From Roseovarius sp. Pro17 (GTDB lineage: Bacteria > Pseudomonadota > Alphaproteobacteria > Rhodobacterales > Rhodobacteraceae): DNA of 64,000 nucleotides. Numbering within the stretch: the first letter of the stretch is position 1; each line of letters begins with the position of its first letter. The stretch is from NCBI RefSeq assembly GCF_035599575.1, contig NZ_CP141179.1, forward strand, positions 2,728,001 through 2,792,000, in the 5' to 3' direction. The notes beneath the pieces were generated by a model. That model saw nothing but the letters and a program-made list of their open reading frames with translations, was not told the DNA's origin and did not search any database. This document shows positions 1 to 8,246 of this stretch, in pieces. Position numbers and translations under genes: made by a program.

Positions 1-355
1 CGCCGCCATCGCACCAGTCCTGCGCCGCCAGCCAGGCGATCACCTCGCAGCCATCCTGCAATTCCTCGGCGGTATATTCATCGGTCATAACGCCTTCCGA
101 TTCGCCGCAGCCGCGAATGTCGACGCGCACATAGGCGTAGCCGTGCCCGGCGATATAGGGGGCGCGGGCAATGTCACGGGCTAACGTGCGATCATTCTTG
201 CGATAGGGCAGATACTCAAAGATCGCAGGCACGGGCGCATCCCCGGCATCCTCGGGCAGCCAAATGCGCGCGGCCAGCTTAGTGCCGTCGGGCATTGCGA
301 TTTCTGTATGTTCGATCTCGCGGACCGGGCGGGGATGATCGGTGACAATCTGCAT
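1..355 (-). CDS. CocE/NonD family hydrolase, N-terminal part (cut by window edge)
   Basis: About 118 N-terminal residues are visible, starting at an ATG at 355 and running off base 1. The text MQIVTDHPRPVREIEHTEIA then MPDGTKLAARIWLPEDA, PAIFEYLPYRK and YVRVDIRGCGESEG matches the start of the CocE/NonD (X-Pro dipeptidyl-peptidase S15) alpha/beta-hydrolase family, which hydrolyses acyl esters or amides. The catalytic serine region lies outside the window, so the substrate cannot be judged. The gene is divergent from the XRE-type regulator at 475, which may control it. Confidence 0.85.
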   Translation of the reverse strand, partial: MQIVTDHPRPVREIEHTEIAMPDGTKLAARIWLPEDAGDAPVPAIFEYLPYRKNDRTLARDIARAPYIAGHGYAYVRVDIRGCGESEGVMTDEYTAEELQDGCEVIAWLAAQDWCDGG

Positions 356-438
356 GGACAATTCGCCTCAACTGGAAGAGTTCGTACACCAGTAAACGCC
401 ACCGCAGCCTATCCGGCAATTTCGCAGATACGTGGCAC

Positions 439-467
439 TTGACACTTTTTGTGCGTCAGTATGCGAT
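439..467 (+). promoter_or_regulatory. Candidate promoter of the XRE-type regulator
   Basis: A perfect TTGACA (439-444) is followed after 17 bases by TGCGAT (462-467), a weak -10. The predicted transcription start falls almost on the ATG at 475, so the mRNA may be leaderless. The -10 matches consensus at only three positions. Confidence 0.4.
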
Positions 468-474
468 AGGCGAC

Positions 475-1284
475 ATGAGTGATGATCCTTTCGGCACAAA
501 CCTTGCCTATGCGTGCAGCCTGTTGCCCTCGATCTCCGAGGTGTGCCGCCGCATCGGGATCAACCGCCAACAGTTCAACAAGTACCTTGCCGGAACGGTG
601 CGCCCCTCGCGTCACAACATGCGGCGAATCAGCGATTTCTTCGGCGTGACCGAATCCGAGATCCTGCTGGAGCCTGCGCGCTTCGCCAGCCTGATTTCGC
701 TGCGCTCATCCTCGCCCCGCAGCGGCGGGTTGCCCCAGCATCTGCACGCGATCGAAAAGCTGCACCGCCTGTCGGTTGAGCTTGTCCGCTACAGCGGCTG
801 GTATTTCCGGTATTTCTACACCTTCGGTTATCCCGGCCGCATCACCCGTTCTCTGGCCGTCATCTCGGAACGGGACGGGCGGCACCTGTGGAAGAATGTC
901 GAGCGACGCAGCAATTATGATCTGACGATGGAGCGCTTCGTGGGGAAATACGAAGGGCTGGCCTTTCACCTCGGGCACCGCATCCATATCGTGGAATACG
1001 ACGTGCTGAATGCCGGCTCGATTACGCAGCTGATGCTTTATCCGTCCTATTCGCCCCGTCCTGGCCACCTGCGCGGCGTGCAGACCGGCGCATCAATGCG
1101 GCGCGGGCGCAAGCCTGCGGCGTCTGCCGTGGTACTGGAGTACCTAGGCGAGCAGATCGACCATCGCCGCGCGCTGGCGCGCTGTGGTATTTTTGACCCG
1201 GGCGATATCGACGAGGGGATCAAACGGCTGATCGAGAACCGGATCGCATCCGAAGAGTGGGTGTTTGAGATCGACGAAATCTGA
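475..1284 (+). CDS. XRE-family helix-turn-helix transcriptional regulator
   Basis: The protein has 269 residues. Residues about 15-65 form a Cro/CI-type helix-turn-helix (ISEVCRRIGINRQQFNKYLA, then RPSRHNMRRISDFFGVTESE). The remaining 200 residues, with many aromatics (SGWYFRYFYTFGYPG), are a ligand or effector domain I cannot name. I chose the ATG at 475 over the reading-frame opening at 439 because the MSDDPFG start lies just downstream of a plausible promoter. It is divergent from the CocE-type hydrolase, which suggests local control of that gene. DNA binding is supported by sequence; ligand and targets are not known. Confidence 0.8.
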   Translation: MSDDPFGTNLAYACSLLPSISEVCRRIGINRQQFNKYLAGTVRPSRHNMRRISDFFGVTESEILLEPARFASLISLRSSSPRSGGLPQHLHAIEKLHRLSVELVRYSGWYFRYFYTFGYPGRITRSLAVISERDGRHLWKNVERRSNYDLTMERFVGKYEGLAFHLGHRIHIVEYDVLNAGSITQLMLYPSYSPRPGHLRGVQTGASMRRGRKPAASAVVLEYLGEQIDHRRALARCGIFDPGDIDEGIKRLIENRIASEEWVFEIDEI

Positions 1285-1355
1285 CGGCCTGGTCGGATGT
1301 ATGTTCTACAAGCTGATTGGACCTGTCGCGGTTTGATGCCGCTCCAGGCTCTCGT

Positions 1356-1517
1356 TTAAGCCACCTTCCATTCGAAGACGACAGGGCTTTTCAGCCCAGT
1401 GCTGAGTGTCGGCAGGAAGGCGTCGCGCATTGTAATGTATTTTGCGCGACTCATCCGCTCGGTCCGACCGGGAGACGTATTGCTCTCGCTCTCGATCTTC
1501 TCGTCGGTATCAAACAT
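1356..1517 (-). CDS. Small hypothetical ORF (53 aa)
   Basis: MFDTDEKIESES opens a 53-residue frame preceded by a good ribosome-binding site (GGAGAG, 4 bases before the ATG). The end, GLKSPVVFEWKVA, has no match I recognise. No membrane segment or cysteine motif is visible. It sits downstream of, and in the same direction as, the GFA-like gene but 145 bases away. It may be a real small gene or a leftover fragment. Confidence 0.3.
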   Translation of the reverse strand: MFDTDEKIESESNTSPGRTERMSRAKYITMRDAFLPTLSTGLKSPVVFEWKVA

Positions 1518-1661
1518 TGGTCTCTCCAATTGCAGGTGTCTTGGGATTGCGAAACCCCATGGCGACCCATGCGCCGAAGAGCTTTGCGAAAAATCCCAGG
1601 CTCTGTTTCTTCGCGTTGGGGATATCACTTGGCAGGGACGCGCCCGGGGGCAGGTCAGATG

Positions 1662-2045
1662 TCATGGTTCGCATCTCGGGTGCGGCAATGTGTCCTCCGG
1701 CCAGAGCGAGCCGTAGAGGCTCAGCCAGTGGCCGCCCTTGAACGCCAGATAGACCGGCATGTTGCAGCAGGTGGCGATGACCCGCTCGGTCGAGGCGTCG
1801 GATGACAGGCGGAACGATTTAAGCCGATCCTCGCCCGCGAGAAACGTCACTCGATCCTTGCGATACATCACGAAAGGGGTCGCGCCGTACTCCGTCAGGA
1901 CAGGTGGCGCACCATCGAGCTTTTGCATCCGCGCGGCAGCCTCGCGACAGGAGGAACAACAACATTCGACGCTGGCGATGGCCGCTCCCGCCACTCCGAG
2001 CCGGGTTTGCCCACAGGAACATGCGATCTCGGTTGTATCAGCCAT
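1662..2045 (-). CDS. GFA-like zinc protein (DUF6151-type)
   Basis: 127 residues. The cysteine pattern CSCGQ (9-13), CCCSSC (28-33) and a late CC pair (near 92) resembles the zinc-binding fold of the glutathione-dependent formaldehyde-activating (GFA) superfamily, in the shorter DUF6151 form. These proteins are thought to bind zinc and small thiol adducts; no reaction can be assigned. Its start overlaps the end of the upstream VOC gene by 8 bases, so the two are probably translated from one message. Confidence 0.7.
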   Translation of the reverse strand: MADTTEIACSCGQTRLGVAGAAIASVECCCSSCREAAARMQKLDGAPPVLTEYGATPFVMYRKDRVTFLAGEDRLKSFRLSSDASTERVIATCCNMPVYLAFKGGHWLSLYGSLWPEDTLPHPRCEP

Positions 2046-2520
2046 GCCCTGCCTCCTTTTCAGCGGCGGTATTCAAGGCAGCGATATCGATCTTATCCAT
2101 CTGCATCATAGCCTCGCTCACACGTTGCACCACACCTGCATCCTCATCGGCCAGTAGGTTTGGCAGCCTTTTGGGCACTATCTGCCAGGACACGCCGAAG
2201 CGATCCACCAGCCAGCCGCAGCGCCCGGCCACGCCGCCTTTCTCAGTCAGCGCCTCCCAGAGCCGGTCGGTTTCTTCCTGATCCTCGGTCAGGACACTGA
2301 TCGACGCGGCTGGCGTTAACTCGTAATGCGGGCCTGCTGTCAGGATCATCATTGGCGCACCGGCCAGAGTGAACTCGACAATCATCGGATCATCGGGCTG
2401 GCCGCTGTCGCGCACGGCCTCGATCCGGCTGTCCGGTACAAGAGAAACGTATTCTTTGGCCGCATCTAAGCCGCCCTTTTCAAACCAGAGGCAGGTTCGC
2501 ACCTTGGCTGCATGTTCCAT
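2038..2520 (-). CDS. PhnB-like VOC family protein
   Basis: 160 residues of the PhnB / 3-demethylubiquinone-9-methyltransferase-like glyoxalase fold. Diagnostic text is RTCLWFEKGGLDAAKEYVSL, PDSRIEAV, CGWLVDRFGVSWQIVPKRLP and the C-terminal AMMQMDKIDIAALNTAA. Members are mostly of unknown function. It is a paralogue of the protein at 11349-11828, which shares FPDSRI, DRFGLHWQVTPRILPQLLAD and the MVKIDVAAIKAAA end. It lies 3 bases after the TetR gene in the same direction, so it should belong to that operon. Confidence 0.8.
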   Translation of the reverse strand: MEHAAKVRTCLWFEKGGLDAAKEYVSLVPDSRIEAVRDSGQPDDPMIVEFTLAGAPMMILTAGPHYELTPAASISVLTEDQEETDRLWEALTEKGGVAGRCGWLVDRFGVSWQIVPKRLPNLLADEDAGVVQRVSEAMMQMDKIDIAALNTAAEKEAGHG

Positions 2521-2523
2521 TTT

Positions 2524-3177
2524 TCAATTCTCCCTTGGTGTCGGATTTGGCGCCGCGGATTCGATGCCGAAAAGCTGGCGGACATAGCGGATCAGATGAT
2601 CGACGCTTTCGCGGGCGAGGTCAGCGTCGCCGGTGGCCTTGGCCAGGATGAACCCGCCCTGCAGGACCGCCTGCGTGTGGCGAGCGAGGCTTTCGGCCGT
2701 CCAGTCCGCACTAATCCCGCGCTGCGCTCTGGCCGCTTCTATATCTGCCTCAAGCGTAGCGGAATGACCGAAGATGCTGTCGGCACAAGCATCCCGGATC
2801 GCGGGGGTCGAGTCGTGGACCTCTTGCGTCATGGTCCCGACCAGGCAGGTATACTCAAAGGTCTCGCCACCGATGATCGCCTTGCGAAATTCCAGATAGG
2901 CCAGAATGCGGTCCAGCGGATCATCCGGCTCGTGATACGGCGCACCGGCAAACAACGCGCTGGTCGTCTCGGCCCAATAGTTCGCTGCCGCGACGCCAAG
3001 TGCATCCTTGGTCTTGAAGTGATGAAAAAACGCACCCTTCGTCACCCCCGCCGATTGGCAGAGATCGTCGACGGATGTCGCGGCGAAGCCCTTCTGGCGG
3101 ATGATGTCACGGGCGGCTTCCAGAAGCCGCGTCCGGGCGTTTCCGCGTTCGGGGTATTGTTTGGTCGGTCTTGGCAT
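2524..3177 (-). CDS. TetR/AcrR family transcriptional regulator
   Basis: The predicted protein has 217 residues from the ATG at 3177 (MPRPTKQYPE); the frame opens slightly earlier but the promoter at 3186-3214 favours this start. Residues about 12-58 are the TetR helix-turn-helix (RTRLLEAARDIIRQKGFAAT, then SAGVTKGAFFHHFKTKDAL). The C-terminal domain, with the TMTQEVHDSTPAIRDAC segment, is the usual ligand-binding part. It is divergent from the dihydrofolate-reductase-like gene and shares one operator with it. It heads a minus-strand operon with the PhnB-like and GFA-like genes. Confidence 0.9.
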   Translation of the reverse strand: MPRPTKQYPERGNARTRLLEAARDIIRQKGFAATSVDDLCQSAGVTKGAFFHHFKTKDALGVAAANYWAETTSALFAGAPYHEPDDPLDRILAYLEFRKAIIGGETFEYTCLVGTMTQEVHDSTPAIRDACADSIFGHSATLEADIEAARAQRGISADWTAESLARHTQAVLQGGFILAKATGDADLARESVDHLIRYVRQLFGIESAAPNPTPREN

Positions 3178-3179
3178 GG

Positions 3180-3214
3180 TTGACCTACATACCAAACGGT
3201 CGGTATAGTGTCAA
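3180..3214. promoter_or_regulatory. Divergent overlapping promoters with one TetR-type operator
   Basis: The inverted repeat ATACCAAACGGTCGGTAT occupies 3189-3206. On the minus strand, TTGACA (3209-3214) and TATGTA (3186-3191) are 17 bases apart and flank the repeat, giving a promoter for tetR. On the plus strand, TTGACC (3180-3185) and TATAGT (3204-3209) are 18 apart, giving a promoter for the gene at 3250. A repressor bound here would block both, which is the usual autoregulated TetR design. Confidence 0.7.
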
Positions 3215-3249
3215 TCGTATGAAACACGACCGACCGGGAGACAAACGAT

Positions 3250-3867
3250 ATGCGGCAGATCAAAATTCAGACATTCATGAGCCTCGACGGCGTCATGCAA
3301 GCCCCCGGTGGACCGAAAGAAGACCCATCCGGCGGATTTACTCTCGGCGGTTGGTCGCAACCCTACTGGGACGAGATGATGGGTGAGGTCATGTCGCAGG
3401 CGATGACCGAAGACTACGACCTGCTGCTGGGGCGCAAGACCTACGACATCTTCGCGGCGCACTGGCCAAATGCAGGCGATGACAATCCCGTCACGCAGAA
3501 GTTTAACAAAGCGACGAAGTATGTCGCAACGTCAGCGCCCGACACGCTAGATTGGGAAAACAGTCAGGCGATTACCGGCGATGTGGCCAAGCGTATTGCA
3601 GATCTGAAGAAGAGCGAGGGCTTGCCGCTTAGCGTGCAGGGCAGCAGCCAGCTCATTCAGGCCCTGCTTAAAAACCAATTGGCGGATGGGCTGTTCCTCT
3701 GGACATTTCCGGTGGTTCTCGGCTCTGGCAAACGGCTGTTCGGCGATGGCGCGGTGCCGCTCGGGATGGAACTGGACGATGTGAAGACGTCGACATCCGG
3801 CGTGACCATGGCCCGTTACCGCGCCGCTGGTGACGTCAAGATCGGCTCGTTTGCTCTGGACGCGTAA
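3250..3867 (+). CDS. Dihydrofolate reductase family protein (RibD C-terminal fold)
   Basis: 205 residues. The pattern IKIQTFMSLDGVMQAPGGP near the start, LLLGRKTYDIFAAHWP, LPLSVQGSSQLIQALL and FPVVLGSGKRLFGDG is that of stand-alone RibD-C/DHFR-like reductases, predicted to use NAD(P)H on an unknown substrate. It lies immediately downstream of a TetR operator, so it is probably the target of the divergent TetR regulator. It is not a true folA: length and active-site text follow the YyaP/YwjB-like branch. Confidence 0.85.
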   Translation: MRQIKIQTFMSLDGVMQAPGGPKEDPSGGFTLGGWSQPYWDEMMGEVMSQAMTEDYDLLLGRKTYDIFAAHWPNAGDDNPVTQKFNKATKYVATSAPDTLDWENSQAITGDVAKRIADLKKSEGLPLSVQGSSQLIQALLKNQLADGLFLWTFPVVLGSGKRLFGDGAVPLGMELDDVKTSTSGVTMARYRAAGDVKIGSFALDA

Positions 3868-3980
3868 GACCGCCTCCGGAATTGAAACCGCTCTGCCGGA
3901 TGACGGAGCGCGTGTCGATCTGAGTTCTGCCATCGCCATCCGTCAAGTTTTGTTGTTGGTAGTACTGAGGGGATTTTGTG

Positions 3981-4634
3981 ATGACCATCACGATTACAGC
4001 CTTTGAGTCATCGCCGGATCGCGGTCGAGGGCAGGCGCGCGACATGCGTGTCCGCTGGGCGCTTGAAGAAGTCGGCCAGCCTTACGATGTCCGGCTTGTC
4101 TCGTTTGAGCAGATGAAGGCAGAATCCCATATTGCCCGTCAACCATTCGGGCAAATACCGACCTATGAGGAAGACGGGCTTGTCCTCTTCGAATCTGGCG
4201 CAATCGTGCTTCACATTGCCGACCACTATGCAGGTCTGTGGCCAGATGGGATAAATGTGCGCGCGCGCGCAACTGCATGGGTCTTTGCGGCACAAACGAC
4301 CGTGGAGCCGCCGATCCTTGAACGTGAAACCGCCGAATTTCTTGAGCGCAATCAAAGTTGGCATGAAAAGCGCCTGCCTATGATGGAGCAACGTATTGAA
4401 CACCGACTGGACCAACTGTCTGACCGTCTGGGCAATGCCGACTGGCTCGACGGCGCATTCAGTGCCGGTGATCTGGTCATGGTCGGGGTGCTGCGAAGAT
4501 TGAACGGGACACCGCTTTTGACCGGCTATCCCAACCTGCTGGCCTATGTCGCTAGAGGCGAAGCACGCCCCGCCTTCAAGCGCGCGTTCGCCGCACAACT
4601 GGCCGTCTTCGAGGGGCGACCAACAGAAATCTGA
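3981..4634 (+). CDS. Glutathione S-transferase family protein
   Basis: 217 residues from the ATG at 3981 (a GTG lies one codon earlier). The N-terminal thioredoxin-like domain shows RVRWALEEVGQPYDVRLVSF and QPFGQIPTYEEDGLVLFES, where QIP carries the cis-proline and ES contacts glutathione. The helical C-terminal domain covers residues about 90-217. A paralogue with the same architecture lies at 11905. Probable role is conjugation or reduction of an electrophile in the cytoplasm; substrate unknown. Confidence 0.88.
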   Translation: MTITITAFESSPDRGRGQARDMRVRWALEEVGQPYDVRLVSFEQMKAESHIARQPFGQIPTYEEDGLVLFESGAIVLHIADHYAGLWPDGINVRARATAWVFAAQTTVEPPILERETAEFLERNQSWHEKRLPMMEQRIEHRLDQLSDRLGNADWLDGAFSAGDLVMVGVLRRLNGTPLLTGYPNLLAYVARGEARPAFKRAFAAQLAVFEGRPTEI

Positions 4635-4747
4635 TACATGGCGGCGAAATGATTGTCTCCGCGCATCAGCCCCAGTCAGGTCGGGCTTTTCTGCGTTAGA
4701 TATTTGGCGTCAAATTCTGCCAGTCGCTTCGCCGATGGCTGTACCTC

Positions 4748-4855
4748 TCACCGCTCGATCCATGCCTTGATCGCAGGGTGGTCCGGCGCGGCTTCGGGAA
4801 ACCATGTGAAGGGCGAGACCGGCAGCAGGTCAATCAAGCTGGTTGTGCAGCCTCT
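4748..4855 (-). pseudogene. C-terminal remnant of a LysR-type regulator
   Basis: An open stretch of about 35 codons ends LLPVSPFTWFPEAAPDHPAI then KAWIER and a stop. This pattern is the usual C-terminus of LysR-family effector domains. An in-frame stop lies just upstream and no helix-turn-helix is left, so only the tail survives. The 300-base gap around it holds nothing else I can support. Confidence 0.4.
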
Positions 4856-4936
4856 TGACGATCATACGCCACCAGGGGAACCTTAAACTGGAAAGAGAGT
4901 TTTATTGTGTAACAGTCCAATTTTAGGAGGTCGGCA

Positions 4937-5332
4937 ATGTCTGCGCATAACAAACCCACCAGAGACGACATAATTGCTCTCGAAAAATCTTATTGGGATG
5001 CGGTTCAGCAGAAAGACGGAAAACGCACTGCTGAGCTGTCGGCAAAGCAGGCTTTGGTGACAGGAGCCAGGGGCGTGATGATTATCCCAAAAGACAAGAT
5101 GGGCAAGATGACGGAGGAAAGCAGTTGGACGATCGAGTCCTATGCGTTCGACGACGTGAATGTGACCGTCCCATCCGCAGACGTCGCGATCATCGTCTAT
5201 ACAGTTCGACAGAAGATGACGATGGACGGCAAGACACAAGAAATGAAAGCTGCCGAAAGCTCGACCTGGTTGAAGGGCAAAGACGGCTGGGAGTGTCACG
5301 CGCACAGCGAGACTATTCTGTCGGACTATTAA
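4937..5332 (+). CDS. SnoaL/NTF2-like (DUF4440-type) protein
   Basis: 131 residues starting after a strong ribosome-binding site (TAGGAGG). The N-terminal helix IIALEKSYWDAVQQKDGKRT followed by an alternating-strand core (DVNVTVPSADVAIIVYTV) and SSTWLKGKDGWECHAHSET is typical of nuclear-transport-factor-2-like proteins, often called DUF4440. These are small cone-shaped folds that may bind or isomerise small ligands. No catalytic residues can be assigned with confidence. Confidence 0.7.
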   Translation: MSAHNKPTRDDIIALEKSYWDAVQQKDGKRTAELSAKQALVTGARGVMIIPKDKMGKMTEESSWTIESYAFDDVNVTVPSADVAIIVYTVRQKMTMDGKTQEMKAAESSTWLKGKDGWECHAHSETILSDY

Positions 5333-5404
5333 ACCATGCGGATCCGTCTGCGGGAGAAATGGGCCCAAAGTAAAGACCCGTTCTTTTGCCCCGCTTATCC
5401 CGGA

Positions 5405-5820
5405 CTACAACTTCTCGCCGGGCAATTTGCTTGCCTGTTCGACCCAGTCGATGAACTGGCCCTCGTTAAGTCTGTCGCTCTCGTGGATATTGAGGTATCG
5501 GATCTTGTCCTGCTTGGAGCTTTCCGGAGGGACCGGGTCAAGCGATGTGCCGTCGAAGAACGTGACCTTCACATATTTTGTGAAACAGTGATAACTTAGG
5601 AACCAGACGTCCTTCTTCATTCCATAGAAGGGTGAGTTCCATTTGACAGCCTTGGTCACGTCGGGGACAGCCTGGCCGATCAAATCGTCAAGACGGCGGC
5701 CGATGTCTTTTTCCAACCGGGCATAGCGTCAATGTAATCCCGAACCGGCCCACCTCCGTAGCCTTTCGGGATCTGTGGATTGCCGCCGGAGAGCAGCTTC
5801 GGATTGTCGTCTTTACTCAT
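5405..5820 (-). pseudogene. DUF1801 (YdhG-like) protein gene with a single-base frameshift
   Basis: The frame opens at the ATG at 5820 (MSKDDNPKLLSGGNPQIPKG, then RDYIDAMPGWKK). It loses phase in the A5 run at 5708-5712 (minus strand) and continues in the next frame as DIGRRLDDLIG and KAVKWNSPFYG, then FFDGTSLDPVPP to the stop at 5405. Adding one A restores a normal protein of about 138 residues. The family resembles frataxin-like YdhG proteins of unknown role. The damage may be real or a homopolymer miscall. Confidence 0.75.
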
Positions 5821-5839
5821 GTATTTCCCCCTGATCGCC

Positions 5840-6205
5840 TTACAAAGGCGAAATCATCCACCGTCCGGCCGCAATGATCGTGCAGATCGCAGCGACGCAG
5901 AGCCAATAAAACATCGGACCATTCTGATCGGCCCCGGCCTGCAAATGGACGCCAGAGAACACCACCATTTCAATGGCGATTCCGATGGCCGCAAGCGGCA
6001 CCAGCCAGCCAAGAGAGGGCGCGATAGCAGGCACAACCAATCCCATGGCGCATATCAGCTCGAACGGGATCAAAACCATCCAGACACCATGCGGAATTGC
6101 AGTCAGCGTCGGGATGGATTGTTCCGAATTGAGGAGCTTCCAGCCTGCACCGATAGCGGTATGCAGCGCCAACAGCGCCTGAAGAATCCAGAGAATAATA
6201 TTCAT
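5840..6205 (-). CDS. DoxX-like integral membrane protein
   Basis: 121 residues from the ATG at 6205, preceded by AAGGGG; a GTG three codons earlier is less likely. Four hydrophobic segments are visible (IILWILQALLALHTAIGAGW; MVLIPFELICAMGLVVPAIA; LAAIGIAIEMVVFSG; FYWLCVAAICTIIAAG), the DoxX four-helix pattern. DoxX-like proteins are linked to redox or detoxification complexes, often beside SRPBCC and ArsR genes, exactly as here. It is the third gene of the minus-strand operon starting at 6959. Confidence 0.75.
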   Translation of the reverse strand: MNIILWILQALLALHTAIGAGWKLLNSEQSIPTLTAIPHGVWMVLIPFELICAMGLVVPAIAPSLGWLVPLAAIGIAIEMVVFSGVHLQAGADQNGPMFYWLCVAAICTIIAAGRWMISPL

Positions 6206-6229
6206 AAGCTGCACCCCTTCAAGCTTGTG

Positions 6230-6639
6230 TCAGTCAAGATCAGAAACCACCTGTTCCAGCTTATTGAGGAACCGCGTCCAGCCGGAGATTGCACCGCGAT
6301 AGGCCTGTTCTTGGTCTGGGCCAAAACCGGTCTGTTCCATCCTCAGCCGGGTGCCGCTTGCGATCCGTGTCAGAGTCCAGGTCACAACGCTTTCCAGCCC
6401 GTGTGCCTGCCACGAATAGACCAAGGACTTCTGCGGTTCGACAGCCAGAACCATGCAGGTGATCGCCCCCATTCTGCATCCAGCTCGAACGCGTGTCCGA
6501 CCTCTGGTTTAAAATCCGTTTTCATCAGCCACTCCTCGATAAGGTGGCTCGCTGTCAGCGCGCGCCAGACCTTTTCAGACGGATGGCGCAGGTCACGTTC
6601 CTTGATGACGGTGCGTTTGGGTGTCTCGGGTGATGTCAC
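6230..6639 (-). pseudogene. SRPBCC (AHSA1-like) protein gene with a single-base frameshift
   Basis: The first frame (MTSPETPKRTVIKERDLRHP, then KVWRALTASHLIEEWLM) breaks at the G5 run at 6466-6470. The sequence resumes one frame over as GAITCMVLAVEPQKSLVYSW and GTRLRMEQTGFG. One extra G joins the halves into a typical 137-residue Activator-of-Hsp90-ATPase-like START-fold protein. Its start overlaps the ArsR stop by 4 bases (ATGA). ArsR-SRPBCC pairs are a common two-gene detoxification unit. Either a recent pseudogene or a sequencing indel. Confidence 0.75.
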
Positions 6640-6959
6640 TGATCCATCCTCCCTAGCAAGGTCTCAAGGCCATCGAGCTTCTCGTCCCAGAACCCTCCCA
6701 TGCGTTTGGTCCAGTCGATCAAAGGTGTCAGAGCCTCTTTCTTGGCGGTGTAGTGGGTCTGACGCCCTTCATGCCGCCCGGCGACAAGGCCAGCCCGCTT
6801 CAGAATAACGAGGTGTTTTGACACCGCCGGTTGCGACACCCCGGCGTGGTCGGTCAGATCGCCGACAGTCTGTTCACCGCCGCGACAGAGCCGTTCGAAG
6901 ATCGCCCGGCGTGTCGGGTCCGAGAGTGATTTGAAGATGACGTCATGTAACTGCAGCAT
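6636..6959 (-). CDS. ArsR/SmtB family transcriptional regulator
   Basis: 107 residues from the ATG at 6959. The winged helix is clear: FKSLSDPTRRAIFERLCRGG, DLTDHAGVSQPAVSKHLVIL and KRAGLVAGRHEGRQTHY. No ArsR-type metal-binding cysteines are present, so it belongs to the SRPBCC-linked subgroup rather than metal sensors. It heads an operon with the SRPBCC gene (4-base overlap), DoxX and DUF1801 genes. Confidence 0.88.
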   Translation of the reverse strand: MLQLHDVIFKSLSDPTRRAIFERLCRGGEQTVGDLTDHAGVSQPAVSKHLVILKRAGLVAGRHEGRQTHYTAKKEALTPLIDWTKRMGGFWDEKLDGLETLLGRMDQ

Positions 6960-7109
6960 CAGAAGCCATAACTCCAAGGTTATACATAATTCATAGCCGT
7001 GGAGTTATGCGTTTGCAAGTCGTTTGATGCAGACGGTGCTGATCTTTGAATTGCTCTGATCTTTCGCATCATGCCCGCCAACCAAAGGTTCGCAAGAGCG
7101 TCTCGGTCT

Positions 7110-7556
7110 TCACGAACGGCTTTCGGAGTCAACGCCCGAAACTGCTGTCAGAGAGTTCAGTTCATCCCGAAGAACATCGACATCGCCGTTGAGTCTGTGT
7201 TCGATCTCTTCGTGCGTAGCGATCCAGATCGGAATAGCCTCTTCCAGCAATGACAACCCATCTTTGGTCAAGGTCAGCCTTCGGGCACGACGATCTTTGG
7301 CGTCGGGGGTGACGGTCAGCAACCCGCGCCGCTCCAGAGGCTTGAGGTTGGCCGTCAGCGTCGTGCGGTCCATCGCGAGCAGGTCCGCAACCGATCCGAC
7401 CTTCGGCGGCTCGGGCCTGTTCAGCGATATCAAAATCGAGAATTGCCCGCTTCGCAAGCCCACTGGACGCAGCGCATCGTCGAACCTGCGGGCAACGGCG
7501 CGGGCCGCGCGTTGCGCGTGGAGACACAGGCAGCTGTCCCGGACGCGCAGAGTCAT
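7110..7556 (-). CDS. MarR family transcriptional regulator
   Basis: 148 residues from the ATG at 7556; a GTG at 7592 would add 12 residues and would make the transcript almost leaderless. The winged helix includes RSGQFSILISLNRPEPPKVG, LLAMDRTTLTANLKPLERRG and DAKDRRARRLTLTKDG. Cysteines near the start (SCLCLHAQRAARAV) are typical of one MarR subgroup. It is divergent from the VOC gene at 7794, its likely target. A palindrome lies in its own promoter. Confidence 0.85.
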   Translation of the reverse strand: MTLRVRDSCLCLHAQRAARAVARRFDDALRPVGLRSGQFSILISLNRPEPPKVGSVADLLAMDRTTLTANLKPLERRGLLTVTPDAKDRRARRLTLTKDGLSLLEEAIPIWIATHEEIEHRLNGDVDVLRDELNSLTAVSGVDSESRS

Positions 7557-7598
7557 GCCGAAAGTAGCGTGCTTAGGATCTGGATTTGACACAAATAT

Positions 7599-7627
7599 AT
7601 TTAAGTTGATATCAATCTAATTGTCAA
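7599..7627 (-). promoter_or_regulatory. marR promoter with palindromic operator
   Basis: On the minus strand TTGACA (7622-7627) and TTAAAT (7599-7604) are exactly 17 bases apart. The perfect palindrome TTGATATCAA (7606-7615) fills the spacer, a usual place for a MarR dimer to block transcription. Confidence 0.6.
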
Positions 7628-7793
7628 TCGAATCGCAGAAAATTGAAAGCAGCATTTTGATCCCGGCCGCGGATTTGGCAGCGAAATCGAAAACACTTCG
7701 CTGCTCGATAGCAACCCCTAGGGGCGCGGGATGAATCGGTATCCGAGACTCAACGCCAGACGGTTCATGACCACCACACGAAAGGAAACGCCC

Positions 7794-8219
7794 ATGACCC
7801 AGATGATCTTTATTAACCTGCCGGTTGCAGATGTTCAGGCCTCCACGACCTTCTACGAGGCGGTAGGCGCGACAAAGAACGACACCTTCTCGGACGAAAC
7901 GTGCTCGAGCATGGTGATCAGCGACACCGTCACCGCCATGCTCCTGTCGCATGACCGCTGGCGCGATTTCACGTCAAAGCAAATCCCCGATGCCAAGAAA
8001 TCAGCGCAGGTTCTGCTCTGTCTTTCGATGGACAGCCAAGTGGCCTGCGATGAAGCAGTGGACGCAGCGGTGAAGGCCGGCGGCGTTGCCGATCCCATCC
8101 CTAAACAGGATCACGGCTTCATGTATGGGCGTTCCTACGAGGATCCGGACGGCCATATCTGGGAAGCGATGTGGATGAACGAGGCGGAGGTGAAGAAGTC
8201 GATGGCCACAAAAGACTGA
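7794..8219 (+). CDS. VOC (glyoxalase) family protein
   Basis: 141 residues. The ATG at 7794 is chosen because AAAGGAAA precedes it at the right distance; an in-frame ATG 27 bases upstream lacks this. MIFINLPVADVQASTTFYEA and YGRSYEDPDGHIWEAMWM mark the two beta-alpha-beta modules, with the C-terminal glutamate expected to bind metal. It is divergent from a MarR gene, so it may be controlled by it. Substrate unknown. Confidence 0.8.
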   Translation: MTQMIFINLPVADVQASTTFYEAVGATKNDTFSDETCSSMVISDTVTAMLLSHDRWRDFTSKQIPDAKKSAQVLLCLSMDSQVACDEAVDAAVKAGGVADPIPKQDHGFMYGRSYEDPDGHIWEAMWMNEAEVKKSMATKD

Positions 8220-8246
8220 GTAAATATTGCAGATATGGAGAGTGCC